In this document: piece by piece, positions 36,894 to 46,300 of the stretch
Layout: every line of letters begins with the position of its first letter
How positions within the stretch are numbered: position 1 is the first letter of the stretch
Source: Alkalitalea saponilacus
GTDB lineage: Bacteria; Bacteroidota; Bacteroidia; Bacteroidales; Marinilabiliaceae
Assembly: GCF_900168165.1 (NCBI RefSeq)
Contig: NZ_FUYV01000008.1
Coordinates: forward strand, 78,183 to 142,182
Length of the DNA: 64,000 nt
Reading direction: 5' to 3'
Position numbers and translations under genes: made by a program
The notes under the pieces: generated by a model
Database searches by the model: none
Told to the model about the DNA's origin: nothing
Seen by the model: only the letters and a program-made list of their open reading frames with translations

Positions 36894-37146
36894 AAGTTTC
36901 GCATTATAGCTAATTTGTTGTAAATTGAACAAGTTGAACCCTTTAAGGGTTCTGAATCCGTTGATTATTAGTCAACCGTAAATTCCATTTATGGTTATTC
37001 AAGATCAACCACATTCGTGGTTAAAAGCCTGAAAGGCTTAAATGTATTTAGTCGCGGGTGCTAACCCGGGGGTAAAGGTAGATTTTATATTCAGGGGCAA
37101 CCCTGAAAAGGGTTGAATATAGAGAGAATTAGCAAGTGCGAAACTT
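36894..37146. mobile_element. MITE-like hairpin array with terminal inverted repeats
   Basis: A 253-bp non-coding block between gldH and trmB. The left end (AAGTTTCGCA at 36894-36903, then GCTAATT at 36909-36915) is matched in inverse orientation by AATTAGC (37127-37133) and TGCGAAACTT (37137-37146). Between them are six hairpins in a row: GAACCCTT/AAGGGTTC (36936-36952), ACCGTAAAT/ATTTATGGT (36975-36995), AACCAC/GTGGTT (37007-37022), AAGCCT/AGGCTT (37025-37039), CGGGT/ACCCG (37055-37068) and AACCCT/AGGGTT (37099-37114). No ORF and no clear target duplication is seen. A REP/RAYT-type array or a structured RNA is an alternative. Confidence 0.62.
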
Positions 37147-37170
37147 AAGTAAATAACATTTAAACACCAC

Positions 37171-37953
37171 ATGGGTAAGAATAAGCTTCAAAAATTTGAA
37201 GAGATGGATGGATTTCCGCATGTAATACAGGCGGAATTTGATGAGGTTTTTCAAAAAGACTACAAATTAAAAGGGAAGTGGAGTTCCGATTTCTTTGGAA
37301 ATCTGAACCCTCTGGTATTGGAGTTGGGATGTGGAAAAGGCGAATATACTGTTGGTTTGGCACGAAGATATCCACAAAAGAATTTTATAGGAGTTGATAT
37401 CAAAGGGTCAAGAATGCATGCGGGGGCATCAGCATCTTTTAAGGAGGAATTAAAAAATGTGGGGTTTATTCGAACGCACATTGAAATGATTAACTCTTTT
37501 TTTGCATCAAACGAGGTTGATGAGATATGGCTGACTTTTCCAGATCCGCAAATGAACAAAACCCGAAAGAGACTTACTTCAACTCGTTTTCTGGATCTTT
37601 ATGCCCGATTTCTGAAGCCCGGAGGTCAAATTCATTTAAAAACCGACAGCTGGTTCCAATATTCATATACAAAAGCAGTATGCGAGGCTAACAACCTAGC
37701 GGTCATTCATGATTACATGGATTTGCACAATGATGATGCACCCTTAGAACTTAAAGATATAAAAACTTATTATGAGGAGAGATTTATGGCGCACTCTGTT
37801 CCCATAAAATATCTCTGTTTTATTCTGCCTGAGCGGCATCAGTTGGCTGAACCTGAAATTGATATTCCAAAAGACATTTATCACAATGCCGGACGAGGTG
37901 TAAAATTGTACCACAATGACGAAAAAGCACCGCCAAAACTTGATGTCAGATAA
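37171..37953 (+). CDS. trmB: tRNA (guanine-N7-)-methyltransferase
   Basis: SAM-dependent enzyme that makes m7G46 in tRNA. It has 260 residues; the core is at about 40-215. Motif I is LVLELGCGKGEYTVGLA. FIGVDIKGSRMHAGA, then EIWLTFPDPQMNKTRKRLTS (the PDPxxKxRHxKRR-like catalytic and tRNA-binding stretch) and PGGQIHLKTDSWFQY follow. About 35 extra residues at the N-terminus and a C-terminal tail (GRGVKLYHNDEKAPPKLDVR) extend the usual length of about 220. The last 11 bp overlap the next gene. Confidence 0.96.
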   Translation: MGKNKLQKFEEMDGFPHVIQAEFDEVFQKDYKLKGKWSSDFFGNLNPLVLELGCGKGEYTVGLARRYPQKNFIGVDIKGSRMHAGASASFKEELKNVGFIRTHIEMINSFFASNEVDEIWLTFPDPQMNKTRKRLTSTRFLDLYARFLKPGGQIHLKTDSWFQYSYTKAVCEANNLAVIHDYMDLHNDDAPLELKDIKTYYEERFMAHSVPIKYLCFILPERHQLAEPEIDIPKDIYHNAGRGVKLYHNDEKAPPKLDVR

Positions 37954-38275
37954 CGACGATTTTTTTGATAGGGTTTATTCAGTTACACGGTTAATCCCAT
38001 TTGGCAAAGTTACTTCCTATGGAGCCATTGCTGCGGCTATTGGTTCGCCGGGAGCAGCACGTATGGTTGGATGGGCTTTAAATAAGAGCCTATCCCAAAC
38101 TCCATTTGTTCCGGCACACCGTGTTGTTAATCGAAACGGCATTTTATCGGGAAAACACTATTTCGGAGGCAGCAATACCATGCAGGAGTTGCTGGAAAAT
38201 GAAGGGGTGAAAGTCGTTGATGATAAGATTGTTGACTTCAAATTGATCTTTTGGGATCCAAAGAGTGAATTGTGA
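37943..38275 (+). CDS. Alkyltransferase-like (ATL) DNA-binding protein
   Basis: A 110-residue MGMT-family protein, starting at the ATG at 37943 inside the end of trmB; an earlier in-frame ATG at 37916 is possible. The fold motifs of O6-alkylguanine transferases are present (RLIPFGKVTSYGAIAAAIG, ARMVGWAL, VVNRNGILSGK), but the active site PCHR reads PAHR, so the alkyl-accepting Cys is missing. Such ATL proteins bind O6-alkylguanine and hand it to nucleotide excision repair. Coupling to trmB suggests co-translation. Confidence 0.9.
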   Translation: MSDNDDFFDRVYSVTRLIPFGKVTSYGAIAAAIGSPGAARMVGWALNKSLSQTPFVPAHRVVNRNGILSGKHYFGGSNTMQELLENEGVKVVDDKIVDFKLIFWDPKSEL

Positions 38276-38298
38276 AACAGCAGCTTCATTTTTTTTTG

Positions 38299-38306
38299 TA
38301 TCTTTG
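38299..38306 (+). promoter_or_regulatory. Candidate -7 box (TATCTTTG) for mrp
   Basis: TATCTTTG fits TANNTTTG, 34 bp before the mrp ATG. The upstream TTTG is not at the expected spacing. Confidence 0.45.
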
Positions 38307-38340
38307 TGCTTAAGTTTAAAGAGTTTAAATTAATATAACA

Positions 38341-39450
38341 ATGAGTTTTTATCCTAGTTTGGTGTTGGATGCCTTGCGGCACGTGGTTCATCCCGGAAAG
38401 GGAACAGATATTGTGACGTTGGGGATGGTTGAAGATGATATCAGAATTGATGGCAAACGCATTAGTTTTTCACTTTTGTTTGATCGAGCCAATGATCCAA
38501 TGGTTGGAGCGATTAAGTCAGCCTGTCTACAGGCGGTGAAAACATATGTTGGCGAAGATGCCGAAATAGAAGGAAATATATATGTTAAAGTAAAACCCCG
38601 TCAGGTAAAAGAGCAGGCACCTGTTCTTCCCGGTGTTGAATGCGTCATTGCAATTGCTTCCGGAAAGGGAGGTGTTGGTAAGTCAACAGTTTCAAGTAAT
38701 TTGGCTGTTTCGCTTACACGTTTGGGGTATCGGGTAGGTTTGCTGGATGCAGATATTTTTGGCCCTTCCGTACCAAAAATGTTTGCCACCGAGGATGCTC
38801 GTCCCGTTGTTCAAAAAGTTGATGGGAAAGACAGAATAGTTCCGGTTGAAAAGTACGGAGTGAAGTTGTTGAGTATTGGGTATTTTGTGAATCCGGATGA
38901 TGCTTTGGTTTGGCGTGGAGCTATGGCTACCAATGCGCTCAAACAACTCATAAATGATGCATTGTGGGGCGAATTGGATTATTTGCTGATTGATTTACCT
39001 CCCGGAACCAGTGACATCCATTTGACCCTTGTGCAAACGGTGCCTTTAACAGGTGCTGTAGTGGTTAGCACTCCTCAGGAAGTTGCGCTTGCCGATGCAC
39101 GAAAAGGCATCAGCATGTTTACCGGAAAGCAGATCAGTGTTCCGGTACTTGGATTGGTTGAGAATATGGCGTGGTTTACACCAAAGGAGATTCCTGAAAA
39201 CCGCTATTATATTTTTGGCAAGGATGGATGTAAGAAACTTGCTGAAACGCTCAATGTGCCATTGTTGGGTCAGATACCAATCGTTCAGGGCATTCGCGAA
39301 GGAGGTGATGAAGGTGTGCCGGCTGCAATGGAAGATAGTACTATGACTTCGGTGGCTTTTGCCAAATTGGCAGAGGCAGTGGTTAATTCGGTAAAGAAGC
39401 GCAACGAGCAGTTACCACCGACAAAAATTGTGGAAATAACCAAGAAGTAG
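38341..39450 (+). CDS. Mrp/ApbC-type Fe-S cluster carrier ATPase
   Basis: A 369-residue P-loop protein of the Mrp/NBP35 group, which carries Fe-S clusters to target proteins. The N-terminal MIP18/DUF59 domain (about 1-90) is followed by the deviant Walker A SGKGGVGKST with G108-K109 and K114-S115, then LLDADIFGPSVPKMF, DYLLIDLPPGTSDIHLT and VVVSTPQEVALADARKG. Most ApbC proteins have CxxC in the segment after NM (for example FxCPxC); here it reads NMAWFTPKEIPENRYYIFG and there is no CxxC anywhere. This variant may be usual in Bacteroidota. The next gene encodes a NifU-type scaffold. Confidence 0.93.
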   Translation: MSFYPSLVLDALRHVVHPGKGTDIVTLGMVEDDIRIDGKRISFSLLFDRANDPMVGAIKSACLQAVKTYVGEDAEIEGNIYVKVKPRQVKEQAPVLPGVECVIAIASGKGGVGKSTVSSNLAVSLTRLGYRVGLLDADIFGPSVPKMFATEDARPVVQKVDGKDRIVPVEKYGVKLLSIGYFVNPDDALVWRGAMATNALKQLINDALWGELDYLLIDLPPGTSDIHLTLVQTVPLTGAVVVSTPQEVALADARKGISMFTGKQISVPVLGLVENMAWFTPKEIPENRYYIFGKDGCKKLAETLNVPLLGQIPIVQGIREGGDEGVPAAMEDSTMTSVAFAKLAEAVVNSVKKRNEQLPPTKIVEITKK

Positions 39451-39614
39451 TTTGAATAAATTTATAAGAACTGGTTTAGAAGAACGCAAAGAGAAGAGGT
39501 CTGATAGGTGTTTGGGTTGAACAACAGTTTGTTGTGTTTTTTGGAACACGATTTGATGATTAAGTTGTTGGAGAGAGAGAATGTAGATGTTAAACTTATC
39601 AGATTTTAATAGTT

Positions 39615-39872
39615 ATGATTACAGAATATTATACTATGGAGAAGCAAGAGGTAATGGAGCAGGTAAAGATTGCTCTTGAAGGAATCCGTCCCTATTTGCA
39701 GGCCGATGGAGGTGATATTTCCATCGTGGAGTTGACTGACGATATGGTTGTCAAAGTTCGGTTACAGGGCGCTTGCGAAGGATGTCCTATGAGTGTTCAA
39801 ACCCTTAAGAACGGGGTTGAGATGGTCATCAAAAGCAACGTACCCGTTATAAAGGAAGTGGTGGCCGTTTAA
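39615..39872 (+). CDS. NifU C-terminal domain-like Fe-S scaffold protein
   Basis: An 85-residue protein consisting of a single NifU C-terminal (NFU) domain: VKIALEGIRPYLQADGGDIS, then VKVRLQGACEGCPMSVQTLKNG, with the cluster-binding CEGC. Two such chains would bind one [4Fe-4S] cluster for delivery to apoproteins. Initiation at the ATG at 39636 would give a 78-residue form that still holds the whole domain. It follows mrp after 164 bp and converges with the alanine dehydrogenase gene, with only 3 bp between their ends. Confidence 0.93.
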   Translation: MITEYYTMEKQEVMEQVKIALEGIRPYLQADGGDISIVELTDDMVVKVRLQGACEGCPMSVQTLKNGVEMVIKSNVPVIKEVVAV

Positions 39873-39875
39873 ACC

Positions 39876-41102
39876 TTAAAAAGCTGCAAGAAGCAGTCCA
39901 ATATCTTTAAAGGGAATTCCCAGCTGGTTCCCGATATGGCTATTGGTAAGTATACCTTTGTATATATAAGTGCCGCTACTTACACCGGTATCTGATTTAA
40001 TTAGCTGATGAACACCCCCTGATTCAGCAAGCCTCAATAATATTGGGGCAAAAATATTGCTCAGAGCAATGGATGCAGTTCGAGCCACTCTTGATGCAAT
40101 GTTAGGCACAAAATAGTGAATAACACCACGCTCATCAACAAATGGGTGGCCGGGCGAATTGCTTGCTTGGCTTGTCTCAAAACACCCACCGTTGCCAACA
40201 CTCAAATCAACTATTACCGATCCTTTTTTCATTTTATTCACCTGTTCCCGGGTGATAAAGAATCCATGATCACAATCAAAACACCTAAGGCTTGCAACAA
40301 CTGCATCGGCTGATTTTAAAGCCTTTGTTAGTACTTTGGGATGAAGTATGGAGGTGAAAAGTCGTTGTCCAACGTTGCGTTCCAACTCCTTAAGGTTTTG
40401 GTATGAGTTATCGAATACTTTTACCTGACAACCCAGTCCAAGTGCTGCTCGTGCAGCAAACTCGCCGGCTGTGCCGGCTCCTATAATCACCACCTCGGTA
40501 GGTGAAATGCCGGTGATGCCTCCTAAAAGGACTCCTTTACCACCATGCGCCTTGCTCAGATATTCCGATGCAATGGTTATGGCTGCGTATCCTTCAATCT
40601 CGCTCATGCTACGAATCACAGGGTAGCAGCCGCTTTCATCTTTCAGAAATTCATACGCAATGGCATTTATCCTTCTGTCCATTAACTGTCTGATGGTATC
40701 TCTTGATTGATGAGGCATGTAAAGAAAAGACAACAATAACTGATAAGGATGCATCAGGTTGATCTCTTCACTGGAGGGAGGTGCAATTTTTAAGATGATC
40801 TCACTTTTAAAAACCTCTTCTTTGGATTTTACTATGGTTGCACCTGCTTCGGAGAAATCTTTATCGAAATAGTTCGCCGCATCTCCGGCGCCGCTTTCCA
40901 TGGTTACTTTATGACCGTTTTCGCAAAGCAGTTCAACTCCTTGGGGAGTTAATGATACTCGGTTTTCAGACGGATCCGTCTCTTTGGGTATTCCGATTGA
41001 AATGGAGCGTTGTTGCCTTCCTGTTTCCAGCATTTCTTCGCGTGGAATCATCTGTGTTTGCCGGATGGCAAAGTAGGATACGCGTTTTTCTATTTTGGTC
41101 AT
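39876..41102 (-). CDS. ald: Alanine dehydrogenase-like protein
   Basis: A 408-residue NAD-dependent enzyme of the alanine dehydrogenase/transhydrogenase fold, converting L-alanine to pyruvate and ammonia. About 30 residues precede the core, which starts ISIGIPKETDPSENRVSLTP. The catalytic Lys/His region reads EIILKIAPPS ... FLYMPHQSRD, more divergent than in Bacillus Ald. The NAD-binding motif is VVIIGAGTAGEFAARAALGL, ending on VKVFDNSY. DLSVGNGGCFETS and HYFVPNIASRVARTASIALS complete the pattern. Because of this divergence, another 2-oxo/amino acid substrate is possible. It is the last gene of a sprE-porX-tsaE-ald run. Confidence 0.85.
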   Translation of the reverse strand: MTKIEKRVSYFAIRQTQMIPREEMLETGRQQRSISIGIPKETDPSENRVSLTPQGVELLCENGHKVTMESGAGDAANYFDKDFSEAGATIVKSKEEVFKSEIILKIAPPSSEEINLMHPYQLLLSFLYMPHQSRDTIRQLMDRRINAIAYEFLKDESGCYPVIRSMSEIEGYAAITIASEYLSKAHGGKGVLLGGITGISPTEVVIIGAGTAGEFAARAALGLGCQVKVFDNSYQNLKELERNVGQRLFTSILHPKVLTKALKSADAVVASLRCFDCDHGFFITREQVNKMKKGSVIVDLSVGNGGCFETSQASNSPGHPFVDERGVIHYFVPNIASRVARTASIALSNIFAPILLRLAESGGVHQLIKSDTGVSSGTYIYKGILTNSHIGNQLGIPFKDIGLLLAAF

Positions 41103-41164
41103 AATGCTAAAGTCTGGTTATTGGCAACTTATCCGGTTTGAAATTAATAAATAATTCAGATATT

Positions 41165-41599
41165 TTAAAGTGTTTTTGATATGGTTATTTTTCTAGAACC
41201 ATCGGGAAGTTCCTCAATGGTCAGATTAACTCGCTGCTCAGGGAGCAGCGAGCCTGCCTTATTTGGCCATTCAATAAGGCAAACATCTCCGCTGTCAAAA
41301 TATTCCTCACATCCAATGTCCAGTAACTCCTCTTCATCATCCAGCCTATAGAGATCAAAATGAAAAACCGGAAGGTTTTTATCTGTTCTGTACTCATTGA
41401 TGATGGCAAAACTCGGACTGGTAACTTCATCTTCTACACCCAATTGTTCGCACAAAACTTTTATAAATGTGGTTTTACCTGCACCCATTTCACCATAAAA
41501 TGCAACAACAGGTGTCTCTTTCAATAATTTTATCAGTTCGTTGGCAATTGGGTTGAGCTCAGATATTGATTTGGCAATAAATGTGTTCATTTTTATCAA
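41165..41599 (-). CDS. tsaE: tRNA t6A-biosynthesis ATPase TsaE
   Basis: P-loop ATPase that works with TsaB and TsaD in making N6-threonylcarbamoyladenosine at position 37 of ANN-decoding tRNAs. It has 144 residues. Walker A is FYGEMGAGKTTFIKVLCEQLG; then EVTSPSFAIINEY (switch region) and FHFDLYRLDDEEEL, and CLIEWPNKAGSLLP. Initiation at the ATG at 41593 (MNTFIAK) is also possible. Only 4 bp separate it from the porX stop, so the two are probably co-transcribed. Confidence 0.96.
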   Translation of the reverse strand: MIKMNTFIAKSISELNPIANELIKLLKETPVVAFYGEMGAGKTTFIKVLCEQLGVEDEVTSPSFAIINEYRTDKNLPVFHFDLYRLDDEEELLDIGCEEYFDSGDVCLIEWPNKAGSLLPEQRVNLTIEELPDGSRKITISKTL

Positions 41600-41603
41600 A
41601 TGG

Positions 41604-43163
41604 TTATTTTACCGGTTCGAGAACTGCAAACGGAATCATCATCTCTTCCATGGAAATTCCTCCATGTTGAAAGGTATCCTTGTAATAACTCACGTAGTAA
41701 TTATAGTTGTTGGGATAGGCAAAAAAATCAGTTCCTGTGGCAAAAATATATGTGGTAGATACATTTGGCTTTGGTAAAAAAACCTGTTCAGGTTTTTTTA
41801 CTTCGAAGACATCCTTTTCATCATAAGCCAGATTTTTACCTTGCTTAAAACGTAAATTGGTATTTACGTTCTTGTCGCCAACCACTTTCAAGGGATTTTG
41901 AACTCTTATGGTTCCATGGTCGGTGGTAATGACAACAGTGACATCTTCCTGAGATAGTTTTTTTAGCAGATCAAACAAGGGAGAGTGCCTGAACCACGAA
42001 AGGGTGAGAGATCTGTAAGATGATTCATCTGAAATAAGCTCCCTGAACATCTTCATTTCAGTACGTGCATGCGACAGCATGTCTACAAAATTGACCACCA
42101 CCACCGATAGTTGATAGTCTTTTAATTTTTTATAGTTGTCAAGCAGCTTTTTCCCACTTTCAATGTTGTTTATTTTTTCATAAAATACCTTGGTGTCCTG
42201 TCGTGTTCTTTTGAAATAGTCGTTCAAAAGCTCTTCCTCGTATTGATTTTTACTTCCTTCTTCGTCATCATCAACCCATAAATCGGGTCTTATTTTGGCA
42301 ATGTTTGAAGGCATAAGCCCGGCAAAAATGGAGTTGCGACAAAACTGAGTGGCTGTTGGCAAAATGCTGAAATAGAGTTCGTCACTTTTTACTGTATAGT
42401 ATGGATTTATCTCTTTTTGGATGATCTCCCATTGGTCGTATCTAAAATTGTCAATAACAATAAAAACCACCGGTTTTTTCTCTTTTAATAGGGGGGTGAT
42501 TCTTTTTTTTAGGATGGTATGCGACATCAATGGTGCATCATCCTCATTTTGGAGCCAGTCGGTATAATTATCTTTAACGAACCGGGTGAATTGATTGTTG
42601 GCTTCGTTTTTTTGCATTAAAAGCACCTCGTTCATATGGCTGTCGGTACTTTGAAGCTCCAATTCCCAAAAAACAAGATTCTTATAAACCTCCCGCCACT
42701 CTTCATGGTTGAGTCTGTCATTTAATCTCATGCCGATTTTCGAAAACGCCGACTGGTAATCCGTGGTGGCTTTTTTTGATATCAGAGATTCTCTGGCAAG
42801 AGTTTTTTTTATGGAAGACCAAATTTGGTTGGGATTTACCGGTTTGATTAGGTAATCGGCTATTTTACTTCCAATGGCCTGATCCATGATGGACTCTTCT
42901 TCACTTTTGGTTACCATGATAACCGGCAGATTGGGTTTTAGCTCTTTTATCCTGGTCAATGTCTCCAACCCACTTAATCCCGGCATGTTTTCATCCAGAA
43001 ATATGAGGTTATAGTTTTGTTTTTCGATTAAACCAATGGCATCTTTGCCATTGGTTGCAGTTTCTATCTGGAAGCCTTTTTCTTTGAGGAAAAATATATG
43101 TGGTTTTAGATGTTCAATTTCATCATCTACCCATAAAAGTTTGATCCTGGTAGTGTCATCCAT
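41604..43163 (-). CDS. porX: T9SS response regulator PorX (REC + PglZ phosphatase-like domain)
   Basis: A 519-residue two-domain regulator. The REC domain (1-120) has the acidic pair in WVDDE, phospho-acceptor Asp57 (LIFLDENMPG) and a late Lys in LIKPVNP. A three-helix linker joins it to the PglZ/alkaline-phosphatase-like domain (about 200-519), with VIDNFRYDQW, the SILPTATQFCRNS nucleophile region (Thr270/Thr272) and VITTDHGTIRV metal ligands. In Porphyromonas and Flavobacterium, PorX controls T9SS gene expression and gliding, and its PglZ domain acts as an oligonucleotide phosphodiesterase. It lies 155 bp downstream of sprE/porW. Confidence 0.96.
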   Translation of the reverse strand: MDDTTRIKLLWVDDEIEHLKPHIFFLKEKGFQIETATNGKDAIGLIEKQNYNLIFLDENMPGLSGLETLTRIKELKPNLPVIMVTKSEEESIMDQAIGSKIADYLIKPVNPNQIWSSIKKTLARESLISKKATTDYQSAFSKIGMRLNDRLNHEEWREVYKNLVFWELELQSTDSHMNEVLLMQKNEANNQFTRFVKDNYTDWLQNEDDAPLMSHTILKKRITPLLKEKKPVVFIVIDNFRYDQWEIIQKEINPYYTVKSDELYFSILPTATQFCRNSIFAGLMPSNIAKIRPDLWVDDDEEGSKNQYEEELLNDYFKRTRQDTKVFYEKINNIESGKKLLDNYKKLKDYQLSVVVVNFVDMLSHARTEMKMFRELISDESSYRSLTLSWFRHSPLFDLLKKLSQEDVTVVITTDHGTIRVQNPLKVVGDKNVNTNLRFKQGKNLAYDEKDVFEVKKPEQVFLPKPNVSTTYIFATGTDFFAYPNNYNYYVSYYKDTFQHGGISMEEMMIPFAVLEPVK

Positions 43164-43318
43164 ATTCTAAAAATTTAGGAATTTGGTTACAACTAAAATT
43201 TGATTTTGCCTAAGCAAATCGGGTTTAGGTAAAAGTTTATAATACTTATAGGCGGGTGTGTCAGAGCCGCAGTGCTTGTTTTTTGAAATTCAGTTTCCTG
43301 ATACTTTACCACCTCGGG

Positions 43319-46300
43319 CTATTCTTTGTAAAACTTGATGTATTCTAAAGTTGTTCCTTCTTGTTCTATTATATTAAAGTTTTCAGGACTTACTGAAGCC
43401 ATTACCCAATTGGAAGCTCTCAGCTGGTTGTTCCAGAAATTGTTGACATTTAATGAGGTCGTGAACTCTTCGGCTTGACTCGCAGATTGGAATGCTTCCA
43501 CTAACAAAACAGTTTCTCCGCCGGAAAGGTTTATGGTTCGGGTGTTTAATCGGAGGTTAAAGCTGTTTAATGCATGGCTGGTCAGGAATCCACTGACTCT
43601 TCCGGTGTTTGTGCGTGGAGGTAAAACAACCATTACCCAATGGGTGCCATCGCTTGTGGTAAAGGATCTTGCTCCTGTTGCAGCAGCATCTTCCGGCTCT
43701 TGATCTACAAATGCCATTTGCATGGTGATTCCTCCTCCGCCACCAAGATAGTTTTTAGAAAAGAAATCTCTGTACTCCGTTGTTTCTCCGGTTGATATTA
43801 GGGTGTTTTTATTTGATTCTGATCCGGCCATGAGCATCGGAGCGTTTACATTTTCGGCACGAAGCAGGCCGGGATTTGACCGGAGCCCGTAATAATAATC
43901 CATAGCTTCCCGGTTATTGGCAAAAGAGCCAATACTTAAAAGTCTTCGGGAATCTGGAAGTGTTCTGCTTTCTATTTCGTAGTCGGCCAACAGAAATCTG
44001 CTGAAATTGTAATCTGCCAGGTTGAACAACAGCCGGTTGATGTCAGCATCTTCTTCAACTACAATAAGAATAAAGTGTTCATGGCTGGGTTCGAATTTAA
44101 ACCGGTCAACAGGAACCACTTCCTCAATAGGTGTTTCTGGTGTATCTGGTTCATCTGTTGTTGCGGTCAGTTGACGGGTAACCGGACCAATAGCCGGAAG
44201 TTTACCATCAGCCATCATGGCCAACCATCGCTCTGCTAATTTTCCTTCCCGCGTTGTTCCGAAATCATTGGTTAAGATGTTTAGCTCACTTTCAAAGTTT
44301 GTCACGTTGCCTTGCCGGGCATAAGCTGCTGCTTTAAGAAGCCTGGCTTTACGAAGCAACTCTTCCTCTTCTGTTTCAAGAATTATCAGGGTGGATTTGC
44401 TGATTGAGGAATTAAACCTGTTGTTTATATAAGCATTAAATGCGTCATTGTAGAGTTCATTCAATTCTTGTCTCCTTTGGCGTTTGGCTTCTGCGTATTG
44501 AGGATTTCTTGCAAACTCAGCATATTGCCCATCCGGAAAATGTCTGATTAGCCCCTCTCTCATTTGTGATGCCCCGGTTTCATTTTCCAGTTGATTGTAT
44601 GCCATGTACGCCCAGAACCATGCTTGCTCCGCAAGTGCATGGGTTGGGAAATCGTTGAGAAACATTCTGAACATTTCGATGGCTCTTGTCGGGTCGTTGA
44701 AATGATCAAGGAATATGATTCCTGATTGGAACCAGGCGTTGGCCAATCGCTCTTTTGTTATTGCTTTTTGCTCCTCCGTGAGGGGGATGTCTGCCATTAA
44801 CTCTTCTTTGGTAGGCAGTTCTATCAGTTGAGCCCGGGGGCCTGATTCACGTTGGCCTTCAACCGGTAAGGCTCCATTTCCAAAGTCTGGTTCTCCAGGT
44901 TGGGTGGGAGTCATTCCATAGTCTAAAGGCTCTACGGTTCCTTTATCAGCACGTCGCCAGTTATCTTCATTGCCTCGGCGTCCCCATCGGCGTTCAAAAT
45001 CCATTTTTCCCAAACTTACGGTGGATTGGTTGTAAAAATACCATTGTCCCTGACTGTCTGTTGCTCTGCTTAGCTGGCTGCCGAAATCTCTCTGGAACAT
45101 TTGGTCACCTCCCGTTCTACGCTGGTCGTCTCTTGCACCGACTGACAGGTTTAACTGAGCCTGTCTCTCTTCTTCTATCAGTGCCAAAATAAAATCTTCC
45201 AAATCGGCCTCGGGCATCTGCGCCAATCGCATAAGGCTGTCTTCTCTGGTGATGGTTTCAAAATGAGTTGATAGGTTTTTTAGCCCTGCATGGCGGTGAT
45301 GGATTTTTCTGTAGCGGGGATCGGTATCGCGAATGGAGACAATTGTACTGTCATAATAGGCGTAGGAAGGAATAAACGCTGGTAATTCAAAGTAGAGTTC
45401 TGCCAGTTGTAAGTAGGTCTCCGTTTTCAGGGACTGGTTTCCAAAATTATAGCCAGAGGATAACCTAAGGTTTGTAATGGCCATAATGGTGTCCCCTTCA
45501 CTGAGATAGCTTTGTGCAAGCACGTAATAAATTCGATCCCTGAACTCACGATTATTGGCCTGATTAACTTGTCTGTAAAGTTGTTGACGGGCGCGGTCGT
45601 GATTACCATCAAGATGTCCCTGTAGCATTAAGTAATTGATTCTGGCATTAAGTTCCATTTCATAATTGGGACTGGATCTTATTACCCTTCGAAATGTGTT
45701 TGCTGCAAGATCATGATAACCTGTTTGTTTGTAGAGCTGTGCAAGGATGTATGCCCGGCGGGTTCTGTTCCATCTGCCGCTGGCCTCATCGGCGGCCACC
45801 TTCATATATGGGATGGCCTCCCGAAGATTCCCACTTCTGATATGAAACTCGGCAAAAGTTGCCATATATTCGCCGTACAACCCGTCAGGAGCTTGTCCCA
45901 TCGCGTCATAACGGTCAAGAAGTATCGCTGCGTTTTCAAGGTCTCCCATTTCGATACGCGTTCTTGCCATCCAAATAAGCGCATCAAAACGTGTGGATTG
46001 ATTGGGGAATTCACGTAAAATATAGTCAAGCATTACGAGCGCATCGTTGAACTCGTGATTGTAAAGATGCGCCTTTCCTACCAGAAGAAAAGCATCGTCC
46101 ATGTATCTGTTAAATTCCCTGCGATTGTAGAAATTATGATATCTGGGGCTGTTTCGGGGAGGCCTGCGCCGGGGTCTGGCTGTGATGGATTTATTGGCAA
46201 TGATTTTATGTCCCTTGCTGATGGCTCGATCCATATCTCCCTTTACAGCTCCGGCTTTTTCTTCACCTGAGTATGGAAACATACTTAGTATGTAAGTGAA

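Noticed and set aside
39520-39543. Possible terminator after mrp (ACAACA/TGTTGT with a T-run)
   Set aside because: The stem is 6 bp and AT-rich, and its position 70 bp after the stop with nifU-type coding downstream makes it weak.
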